NCBI GenBank assembly: GCA_013400975.1
Contig: WBMZ01003284.1
Span: 1,118 to 65,117 of the forward strand
From: Atrichornis clamosus
Lineage: Eukaryota; Chordata; Aves; Passeriformes; Menuridae
DNA length: 64,000 bases
Reading direction: 5' to 3'
Made by a program: the position numbers and the translations under genes. Under the pieces are notes generated by a model, which was given only the letters and a program-made list of their open reading frames with translations, did not search any database and was not told where the DNA came from. Below, in pieces: positions 34,440-45,199 of the stretch (its first letter is position 1; the number at the start of each line of letters is the position of its first letter).

Positions 34440-37250
34440 CAGCTAAACTAGTTTACACAGTTGGTTTTGACGAACGAATAAATTGTTTTCTTTAAGTACA
34501 CCGTCTTAAGCAAGCACACACTTTAACTAGTTTTCCTAGGAGAGAGCTTTTTACTAGATTGCTTTTTCATTGCGTGGCTATCGAAATGAGATAATGACCA
34601 AAGAGGTGGAACCTAATCAGCCTTTTAGTTGAGTTTAAAGAGTCTAGAGGTAGTTTAAAGGTAGCTTTGGTCATGTTTGCTGGCCAGCTGCGATGTTTGC
34701 ACTACCACGTTATGATGGGGAGAGTAATGTGTTTGATAGATAAGGGAAAGAGGCTAGCCAAAAAGCAAGGTCAGGTGTGATAAGACTTGACACTTTTACT
34801 CATTTTTCACACACATAAAAGGAAACTTTAAAATATGAAGCAAAAAGAAGGAAAGACTTGACATGTTAACATCTATCATAAAAACTGCACATTAACAAAT
34901 CTTACTTCTTATTTAATTAACCCAAAACCTTATCATAGCTTGGAACATGTCATGCCATTAAAAAAAAAAAAAGAATTCTTCTATTTCGTTAGCACCTAGG
35001 TATGTTCTAAAAATAAACCCTCACTTTTCATGGGATAACCACACAATTCCCTTTCTCCTTCTTCATGTTTTATCTTCACTTTTTAAAGTAGTTAATAAAA
35101 TAAGTTATAAGCTGAAGATAAGAGTCTCTGAGTGTAATCAATAGGGAAGGGAGGTCATGAGGTTTAAATAGAGACACAAATCCTGGAGGAAAAGGAAAAA
35201 ATAATTGTCTCTCTGGACTTAAAATCTGTGCAAAATAAAACCACCAGGTACTGATGAAGAATTACAAAGTGCAATGTAACCAAACAATCAATGGCAAAAC
35301 TCTTACTACCTGCTGTGACTTGAATGGTATTTTAGAAATACTGGTGTCCAGAAGCACAGCTACGTATTATTGATCCTACATTCTATGAAAATGAATTGAT
35401 TTTTTCTATATAGAGAAGAATTCTAAACCAGAATTTACTACTTTTTTTCTTTCAGAAAACTTTCCTGCCATCTTCAATTGAAATCTAAGCTACATTTTGA
35501 AGATCAATCTCTCCTCAACACCCACCTTCCATAAGCAAATGATTTTGGTCCCCATTCGATAAAAATGTAGTAAGATAATATTTGCAGAGCCACCTAAACC
35601 CAATTTTCAAAGGCAACTCAGGCTAGTGTACAGAGGCACTTACACACCCATGTCCAAAATGTGGCTTCTCAAAATGCCTGTGCAGCTGCTGGTCAAAATA
35701 AACTCAGAATTTGTAGGCACTGCAGGTTTTTCCTGGAAGCCTGACATTTGCGTAGAATTTGCCTTTGGGCAGGTCTAGGGCTCTCTCTCCCTCGGCAGGG
35801 CTGAACAGCTTGGTGTTTTCTGCTTTTACTCTGAGCCCTTCGCAAATGACATCGTTGTGCTTGCCCAGGGGGTCTTTAAAAGAGAAAATGAACCAGGCGA
35901 AGAAAGAGGACTGACCTGTTGTCTTTTCCCTCCTGGAACTTGTGATTTCCCTACCCTTCCATCAGTTCTCAAGGGGTTAGACTAGCCCTGGAGGGAAGGT
36001 GATCTACACTCAAGGTTCTCCTCTGCCTGAGAGAACATAAGTCCCTGCCCCATCTCTGCTGGGAAATGAAGAGAAATGGGTCCCATTTTCATCACTTCCT
36101 CCTGAAATGGCTCCATTTTGCAGAAAAATGGGGCCAGAGAGAATGCAAGCATGATCATGGCTCCATACCTCAGTGGCTAGAGCCAGCACCAGGAAAGCAG
36201 AGGAGAAAATGTAGCTCTTGGGGGAAGGTGGTAGGTCTGGAACCCACTGTGCTTTCAAGCACCTAAAGCATGGCTGCTGCAAATCCCAGCCTTCAGCCTC
36301 CCCGGTTTCTGATCTCATTCCAGCCCAGGGAATGGGACTGGATGTTGAATGGTTCCTCGGTTCCCACTCCACTCTGGGACAGATCCCTGAGGGTGGACTG
36401 AAAATTAACCCAGAGGGGCCTGGTGTTGGCACAGCTTTCCCACGGAGCCCAGTGCAGCGCTGGGTTTAGAGGTCCCCGAGCAAACAAGAACTCACATCCC
36501 ATGGCTGGTACCGTCACGCCAGCATGGCCCTGTGCCAGCAAACAGCTCCTAATCAGGTGGGGCTCAAACACCTGCACTGTTCCCAGCCACGGCATTCCAT
36601 GTGCGCTCACACATCCAAGCACAGGATAGGATTGAACACACGTGTAAGGCTTAGGAGATTTTGGTGCCCAAACATCTACAATACTTTGGAAAATCAGTCT
36701 GACACACCTGAGGCACTCAGGTATGTTTCACGATACTTGCTCTTAAGCACCTGCTTAACTGAAGCCACATGAAGGATCTCACAGACTTGACTGAGGCACC
36801 TCATATCTAAAACAAAATGTTCGGGCTTTGCCGAACAGGGAGGAGGTCACACCCACGTGGGGATCACGCCACGTCTTAACGCGCTGCTGGATCACAGCCA
36901 AGGCAGCAAAAGCACAAAAAGCACACTTGGGATAAAGAAGGGGAAAAGCAGGTTCTCAAGTTTAGCAAAGGCCCTGAAAATAACCCAGCTCAGTGTGTGC
37001 ACACCCCAGCCCTGCATTTCCAGCAAGGACCGGTGTAACGACGGCAAAGAGTTTTCCACATCACCCCAGCGTGGGACAGATGTTAGCCTCCAGCATGTTT
37101 CTCTGGCCCCGAGTCCCACAGTAAAATGAGTGGTGGGTGCAAATTTTCCTTAGAGCAATGGACAGGCAACTGGATTATATTTTCCATTAAAAAAGAAAAA
37201 AAAGTAAAGGAACCCTAGGTCTTCAGGAATTATTTTCTTCCTATAGAGGC
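34440..37250. other. AT-rich non-coding DNA without a recognised gene
   Basis: Start of the AT-rich half. Apart from a somewhat GC-richer patch at 35990-37080 with chance frames up to 140 codons (minus, 36010-36432), nothing is recognised. CpG is sparse. Confidence 0.55.
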
Positions 37251-37254
37251 CACC

Positions 37255-37720
37255 TTGTACATTTTTTGGTCTTATTTTAATAATCTATATCGGTGTTGTT
37301 TTTTAGCTGATTTTAATGTCAACTGGGGATTAATGTGCATTAATTGAATTGACTGTATTTTCTTTAATGAGCACAAAAGGATTTTGTGTTAATACTGATG
37401 ATCCTAATAAGGATTCTGTCTACTTATCTGTGTTTTCCCAACATCCTGAAATATTTTATTAGGAAACAAATTAATTTAGTTACTATCACAGGGTAAAAGC
37501 AAAAGCTATCAGGTGACTGCTGACTGGGACTGATGATTAAGCTGCAAGTACTGCACTTAGATGTAGGACTGTTCGCTACAATGCATTATTTTAAACTTAA
37601 TTTATGCCTTTTTTATGGCATTGACTGACTTTTCTGGATTGAGAGCCACTATTAAATGAGTACTTGTGTAGCCTTAAAAGAGATGCAGGAAGTGAAGTCT
37701 TCCCATACCCCTTGCCTTGG
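37255..37720. promoter_or_regulatory. AT-rich candidate conserved element
   Basis: The stretch is dense in TAAT/ATTA cores (for example GGGATTAATGTGCATTAATTG near 37330-37350, then CTAATAAGG, AAATTAATTTAG, ATGATTAAGC), but it is not a simple repeat and carries no coding frame. Such homeodomain-core density in repeat-free AT-rich DNA is typical of deeply conserved enhancers in gene deserts. A POU octamer ATTTGCAT follows at 37915-37922. Confidence 0.35.
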
Positions 37721-37929
37721 AGTGAGTTACTAACAAGTAGGAAGGAGGGAATTAGCTGGGACCAGATGCCACAGAGTGATTACAGACAGGTAGACAGGTA
37801 TTAATGTACAACCCCCCTTCAGCTGTTCAGATTGATAATGCAAAACAGTTCTTAACTTGTTAAAAACCTGCAATATAATAACAATCATTCACGACAAATG
37901 AAAGAAATAAATTTATTTGCATGCATGAA

Positions 37930-40900
37930 TATATCTGTGTCAATATATTTTTATACATTCACAGCTGTTCAGAGCTTGAAAGACACTTGACTTGCTGAGC
38001 AAGCATTTAATAAAAAGCCCATGGAAATGTTAATTAATGGTATTTGGTACTAAATGCTCACTTTGATGCTAAAATGTTACGCTGTGCAGATTTAAAATTC
38101 ATTCGGCATTTTTTGCCCTTGTTACCATCTGCAAATTTCCACCCCACACCCCATTCTCACATCAGGTTGCTGAAATAATTTGATAGTATTATAGCATATG
38201 CCAGTAATGAACACTGGGGACGGCTTCTGATCCCATTACACCTGTTTAACATCGTGGCTCTCAGTTGCCTGATTCTTGTCAGTTGTTTGCCTCGTTCCCT
38301 TTCCTATCCCAACCCAAACCACCCTTGGTTTTGCACAAATGTATGGGAAGAGGCAACATCCCTCAGAGAACTCACAAGAACTTCAGCAGCTGTCGTGTTT
38401 TAAATAAATAAGAGCAATTCCAGTGGATTTAGAAAAAATATTCTGCTGGACAAAGTTACTCAGACTATTTTAAGTCTGTGAGATCCAGCAGCAAGTAGAG
38501 ATGTAAGAAACCTGGCAGTGGCTGTAAGATACCCTGGTGGAAGGGGATCTGAAGGCTTTCAGGGGCTAAAAACACTCTTTGCCCACCTCGAGCATGGAAA
38601 GGAGCTCTGCAAATGATCTCTGAATCCTCCTGGAGGTAATTCTGGTTTCCTAAGTCCTGTGGTATTTGGAAATTCCACCAAGAAAGTGGTAAATATACTT
38701 TTTAGGGCTGATAATAAGGTAAATTGCAAATTCATTGGAAGTATCTACATGATTGAGAGAAAAAATTGCCTGCATTTCAAAGACTTTAAAATTAAAATTT
38801 GTTTACAAAAATGTTACTGATCTGATTACAGAACTCCATTCACATTTGCCCTCAATAAGAACAATTTTCCACATAAATGAAATTACAATAATAACTGAAA
38901 CATATTTAAAAATAATTCCTTTGTCTAAGATGTTGGAAAAAGTAATGATTTATTCAAAGATACCAGAAAATTATTTTTTTTTAGATTAAAATTCCCACAG
39001 GGAAAAAAATTTGCCAATTTATTATTTCTAAGGAGAGAAAAACCTCTATAAGAAATCCAACTATTCTACGAAATTCCACTGGATAGATGGCTGTGTATAT
39101 GCAGATATTTAGGCATTTATTTCTTTATACTATTGCTTTTAGTTTGGTTCAAGTTTTCAATTGAATGTTTATACAGGGTTTTAATAACATTTCTGTTTAC
39201 CTTGTGTCTTTCTTGACAAATTAACCTTTTTCAACAGTAACTATAAATTACATAATCACATTACAGCATTAATTAATTAAAGATATTAGTAGATGACCTA
39301 TAATTAATATAAAATAATTACAGAAATTATTGTTAGTTTCGACAATCTGGAGCTGAAGCCCAATTTGAAACGTCTCATGCCAGTATTCCTCAGAATGATT
39401 ACAGTGTGTGTTACAGCAAAATATCCCGCTACCACTTTAACAGTGTGCACAGAAGAACTAATTTTTATGCCAGATACCCCCAGCATGTCCAGGCATTGAC
39501 TTTTACAAAATGGACTAGGGACAAAATTATGGGCAACACATTTTGCACAGGTCACCAAAGAGCTCTGAAGTATAAAAATATAATTGACATATCCTACAAT
39601 TTTTAAAAATTTATTGCTGTTGTCTGTGCAGGCTGCTGCTCTTTGAATACTCTGTGATTTGCTCTGGCACCTGGTTGCTGTCCTCTAAGGCTGCACTTTT
39701 CCATCCTGCCTGGCAGCCTCTGGCACGTCCATCTTGGTCCTTCTGGAGCACCTCAAATGCAGTAGAATTGAGTGTCTAACTTTGCCTAAGGAAACTCAGC
39801 TGTAACTTGACAAATTGGCCAAAAAAATGTCAGAGGAGTTAATTTTGATTTCAAAAATTGTTTTGTGAGACAGTTAATGACCTAACCTAACTTATTCAAC
39901 AACTGGGCATAGAATGTAAGAACACACCAGATGCAGACTTGAGGGACTTTAAGTCTTCGCTTTGGACACTTTCTGTATGAGAAAATTAGAATATAAATTG
40001 GTTAAAGTCCATCTTACTTGAATTATTTTTATAATAGTTTTATGTGTCTTCCTTTCCCATACATTCTTCCCCCTTTAATAAAATGCATAACTCAATACTC
40101 AGAATCGCAACCTTGCTCTCTCTCCGGAGGCCAACTCTGAATTCTCACTTCTAGAAACAGGGCAAAACCTTCCTAACAAGGAGTAAAACAGTCTTCCAAC
40201 TCCAAACTGTGGTCCCTCTCCTTCCTTGATGGACGTTTACCCCGCAGTTTGAAGGTAAAACTTTCCATATTAGACTTTCACAAGGAGTAGACTCATTTGC
40301 AAATATTTAGCAGGGCTCTGCAGCCCTCCCCAGGGGCAGCTTGGGCAGAAATGTCAGCCTGAGAACTGTAGTACTTCCAAGAGAGTAAAACCACAAAGCT
40401 CTGATCTGACTATAAATGTTACATTGCATTCCATTATTGGTTTGGCACCTGTTATAGAAGATGAATATAGACGTCTTTATCTGTGTGTTAGAATCTCTGT
40501 ACACACATCTGTCATGAATGATATTTTTAAGGTAGCTGCCTTGGTTAATTGAAGACAATAACATTTATTTGTGCAGGGATTGCACTAAATATTGGCATGT
40601 GCATAAATGGAGGCTGTAGTCAGAAAATGCAATCCATAAAGATTTAGGGGATATCATTCAAAGCACACAAATCTCTGCCTTGTTCACATGCATCTATAAA
40701 CAGCTGTGTAAGGGACTCCAGGCGTCAATGTCCAGTCTAGATCACGGCCTTATAAAAGCAGCTCCTGTGCAAGAGTTCACTTTACAATTTCCTCTGCTCT
40801 AACCACCTCCTTTCATTGCAAACTTAATGAGTGCTTTCAAGTGCATGACAAAAACGAGATGAGAGAGTTTGGGGAAACCTTCTTGTCGGGGAAAACCAAC

Positions 40901-43080
40901 ACCTTGAATTAAAGGCGTCAACTACTTGAGCCTCTGCTGTCAAAGCTGTATTTTCAGAATGTAAAACCAATAACATTCATTGAACTACTGAAATAACTAT
41001 AAAATAAAGGAGAAAAGTCCAGTAAACACAGCCCCTAAAACTGCAAAGAGATGCTTGCTTTTGATCTGCAGGAGTCTCTGCTTCTCTTCCTCTGTGCAGG
41101 AAGGATCACTCAGCTTAACCTGTGGGTGCAGCCTACAGCAATATTTTAACTATTTGATATTTTTTAAAAACATCCTTGCAATTTCTTGGGACTCCTATAA
41201 TTCATTTTCCCCTGTATTATTTTGTGTGCTATTAAGCTAAAGTACAATGAGATTTTTTCCCCCCTCTTGTTTATTCCATAAATTGATTTATGTTACAGTG
41301 AATAGTTGAATTACACACCCTTGTGTAAAACATGCTGAACACTAAAGAATAACGGACTATCTACCACTTGAAGATTAATCTTCTCTTTGTTTGAGTATCT
41401 GAGACTGCAGGGCACTCACAGCTGGAAAAGAGCATTCTAGCTACAGGTTTGTGTTTTTAATAGCATATGAAAGCTGTTGTCAGTTTTTTTTTGCTGTAGT
41501 ATTTATTTATCATCATCATCACCAGAATAATTCATTGTAATTCTACTGTACATTTCATCCCTAAACCTCAGAGTGCTTTGCAGGCATTAATTATCCCAAC
41601 CAAATCATGCAACATGTAAATGATACATAGAGATAATTTAACGACTACTAAAAGGAGCTAACTGTGAGGTAGCTCCAGAGAGGTTGCAAATTAGTTGTAT
41701 GGGCTATCTGAATGAGTTAGTTGTAGCCTGAGAGAGCTGAAAAGTACATTACCCAGCCAAAACAGCAAGATGTCATTAGCAGGCAGAGTATAATTATAAT
41801 TTGGCCGAGTTGTAGGATCAAATTATAACACTATGGTGAGATTCACACTGAAATGAGTAAGAGTCCTCCTTCAGTGCCATGTGTGTGCTGGCATCTTTGT
41901 GTTCCCCATTCACTAGGGATGATGTGCATTGATGCAGACTACAGAAGATAAGTAATTTTTACCTAGGCAGGCCAAACTTGTGACTTTTTGTCACAAAAAA
42001 TCAAGGAATAGAGAGGAGTTCTGTTAAATTTGTTTTATTTTTAAAGAAAATGAAACCATTCCTCATGAGTTGCATTTACAAGGCTTTTCTCAGTCACATC
42101 CTGAAGACATTTCCAACAGCACAGGGAATCCCACTGCTTTGCTGGAATGTGGGTCACTTAGACTGGAAATGCTGATACTGAGATATTATCTGGTGAGTTG
42201 TGATGGGATCAAACACGAGGCAGAAAGGCTGAATGCTTATAGAAATGCAAATATTTCTCTTACACCAATACAGGAGCCAGAGGAGATGTTTCCAGCATGA
42301 CCAGGCTCTTGGTGTGCTCCTCACCTCCAAGAGGAAGAAACTCAAAACTTGTATTTTTCATGCTTTAAAGAAACTTTAATTAAGAAACAGAGCTCATTTT
42401 AGTCTTGAAGGGAATGCTGATATTTAAAAATTTTACTAAAGCTACAGCTTTTGGAATATCAATGGTTTAAAAATATATCTGCAATAACAATATTAATTTT
42501 CCTTCTTTACACAGGATTTATTAAAAGGTAATTGCCATCATTCTTCCTATCAACTGCTCACCTCAAAATATGGCTGCCTCTGACTTCAGTCAGGAGTTGC
42601 CATGGGAAAGAGTAAGTTGTTTTTATTGCCCATGTTGTCACTTTAAAACATCAGAGAAAAAAAAAAGACACCCCACACCCAAAAGCAATGACCAGGAAAT
42701 ATCTAGATGTGCTTCTAACGAAGGCTGGAACAAATATACAAGCAATGGGGACTATTACCTGTCTTAAGATCAGCAAGTTCAGTTTTCAAACAACAGTGCT
42801 AAGGTGAGGTTTAGGGATTCATCTCCTCATCTCAGCCACAGCAACTCACTCCTGCTTATTTCAGGGATAGGGCCGAGGCTTTCACCAGCTGAGGAAATGA
42901 CCCCAATATCAGCACTGAGATGCCACGTGAGTGCTCCATCCCCTGGGCTTTGAAGAGATGTGGAGTGGTAACCTGTACACATGTGTGGGTTTCATAGTGA
43001 AAGGTTTGTCAACAGGATTCAAGGTCAATATGTATCAAAACATGAGACCTGGCTAATTTACTTTCATTCATGCACTTGGA
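37930..43080. other. AT-rich non-coding DNA without a recognised gene
   Basis: No coding or RNA gene recognised. The octamer ATGCAAAT is at 42245-42252, inside AGAAATGCAAATATTTCT, whose outer six bases are inverted copies. Short open frames at 39304-39558 (minus) and 39406-39606 (plus) overlap and are not recognised. Confidence 0.55.
41560..41700 (-). mobile_element. Possible ancient SINE/L3-type remnant
   Basis: CTCAGAGTGCTTTGCAGGC followed by ATTAATTATCC is close to the antisense MIR/L3-type wording in which AGCGCTTTACA is followed by ATTAACTAATT. About 90 bases on, GTGAGGTAGCTCCAGAGAGGTTGC recalls the same repeats (GAGGTAGG..AGAGAGGTT). The match is loose and the element would be very old. 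Confidence 0.3.
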
Positions 43081-43089
43081 GTTAAGCAG

Positions 43090-43560
43090 CAAAGAAGGGG
43101 TTAACCATAAAGTATTTCACCTTGAACCTTGCACTCTCTTTATCTAGCACACCATAATAAAAGATCAAGAGTTCCTGCTTATTATCTTATTTTTCCTCCT
43201 TGTTCCACTAGGCTAGGGCCCAGACTAGTTATGGATTAACACTGTGATCAATAGTAAGCTTGCTGTCTCACTCTCGGCAGGGGAAAATGAACTCAAAATG
43301 CAGTCAAACTCTTATTGATCAAGGATATAGGTCTCACTTTCATTACCTCTGTCTCCTGATAACCCACATATAATGTGATGAGTTGCTAATCTCTCTGATT
43401 TTCAATGGACCCTTCACCCCTCCTGTCTGCACAATGGAGCTTTTATTTTTGTCTCTTCTGTGTAATGCTTGTAGCATTAACTCTCACTCTATTACCATCA
43501 TGCCTGGTCAATCAAGACCCATAAAACGACTTTTAAATAGAATTGGGCCCACTGTGTTAT
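43090..43560. promoter_or_regulatory. Candidate enhancer with ONECUT-like site pair
   Basis: TTATTGATCA at 43312-43321 agrees fully with the ONECUT/HNF6 consensus WTATTGATYR. TGATCAATAG at 43245-43254 is the same site in reverse (CTATTGATCA). The stretch also has TTAACCATAAA, CTTTATCTAG and GGATTAAC motifs, no repeat and no credible coding frame. Enhancer function is inferred. Confidence 0.4.
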
Positions 43561-44192
43561 GATTTTATTTGGGTATCTCCAAGCAAATGACTTACCCTTC
43601 AATAATAAACCCTGAGAAGCGTGGGTAGACTGAACTACTCAGACCCATCTCAGAAGAAGTTGTTTATGTGGATGTTTGCATTAAAAATATCTGCTGTGCC
43701 ACAGTGAATGTGTAGCTTTTAATTTCATTCTTCTGCCTGTTGTGGATAAAGACCTATTTCATGTCCATCTATCTCATCTGTCATTTTAGATACAAAGAAA
43801 TAGTTATGAGTTCCTTTGAATAAATTTGGTTGGGTGTACACAGGCGAGTGCATTTCGTATGCAAAGATAACATTTTGTCATATCCCCTGAAACAAATAGC
43901 TCAACAGCAAAAGAAAGGCAGAAAAGAAATTTATTGACTGGTACTGATGGCCAGAGACATGCAGAGCATTTGGTCACCTCCTGCAAAGTTTTACTGAGAA
44001 ACAGAAATCACCTTCCATTTACAATTTTAAAATGAAGAAACCTTCTTGAATACAGGATTTTCTGACAAAAAAAAGGATTGTATTGATTTCTTCATTGAAT
44101 TTGTAACCCCAAATTATAAAAATGTTTCCTTTTTATGGATTCTAAATTTCCTCTGTTTATTTTCCATCTAAAAACAATTGTAATGATAAAGG

Positions 44193-44254
44193 TGAATAAA
44201 AAATAAATTCTAATAAAAAAGAAAAAAATAAAGAAAAAGTAAAAAAAAGAAAAG
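44193..44254 (+). repeat. A-rich low-complexity tract
   Basis: A-runs of 4-8 broken by T or G over about 60 bases. It produces the Phe-rich minus-strand frame at 44092-44403, which is not a gene. Confidence 0.75.
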
Positions 44255-44560
44255 GTTCCTAAAAAATTGAAATTGAAAGGATTTTTTTCAGATTTGGAGG
44301 AAAACAAGGTTTGAAATACCAGAATTCCCTGCAAAATGAGATTCCCAGTGTCTGCTAACCACATTACCTGGAAAACAGATAATTTGCTGGTAAGATAAGT
44401 CACTGGATTAAAGTAATCAGAACTGTGTTAGAATGTGTTAATCAATGTCCCCAAGCAGTGCTTTCCCCAGTTTGTCTCAAACAAGTAGTCTGTGTACTTC
44501 TATCAGGTAATTGAACCAGGTACCCTCGCATGCAGTGTCACAGGAATTCAAACGACAGTT

Positions 44561-44586
44561 CTTGTAGATCCAGTCCTTGTAGATCC
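44561..44586 (+). repeat. 11-bp direct repeat
   Basis: CTTGTAGATCC occurs twice, starting at 44561 and 44576, with AGTC between. Probably a small local duplication. Confidence 0.7.
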
Positions 44587-44986
44587 TACAAAGTCAGCCA
44601 TTATTAGCATAATTATTTGTGTGATCTTCAATCAAGGATGTCATCACATTTTCTTGAACGTAATGTAGATTAAAAATAAGACGTTATTGATTGGTTCTGG
44701 AAGAGAAAGGTCTCAAGTTTCACGTGTACTGTTTGCCTTCAGTGGTAGTTTTCTTTATACATTAGATAACACTCATAACCTTGTAGCCATTGTGAGTGCT
44801 GAGTTTGCTTTTGAAGCCCACATCAATCATATAATTAAGACATCTTAGTAGTACTTCCACAATCTAGCCAGATTGCGATCTGTGCTCCCTGGGCCTGTTT
44901 CTGAAACTTCAATTCATGTTCTTTCTTTTTTGTGTGTGTGCATGTGTCACGTAATTACCGCTCTTCTTTCTTTATGCTTCTTCCAG

Positions 44987-45090
44987 GTACTCTTTGCGGT
45001 TGGTCCAAATTTCTTTAGATTAGCCTTCCTGTTAGCGCTAAGTCTTTCCATTTTATTACAAAGAAAAATTAATTGGGTTCTAATAATGAG
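44987..45090 (+). other. Exon-like segment with splice signals (weak)
   Basis: A pyrimidine tract (CTCTTCTTTCTTTATGCTTCTTCCAG pattern, 44961-44986) gives a good acceptor, and 104 bases later GAG is followed by GTAGGC, a fair donor. One plus-strand phase is open throughout and encodes a hydrophobic, unrecognised peptide that stops within the donor. The minus strand is also open and Lys/Arg-rich. With nothing recognisable on either strand, a chance arrangement is likely. Confidence 0.15.
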
Positions 45091-45199
45091 GTAGGCATGC
45101 GGGGCACTTACCAATGAAATACAATTGTTTGTGCATAATAGAATCTCTATGGTGGCATCTGCTTGAACAGCTAAATCAAAGACCAACCAAAATCACTGG

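Noticed and set aside
34050..34451. 133-codon plus and 132-codon minus frames
   Set aside because: Mirror frames in CpG island 7 with no recognisable domain.
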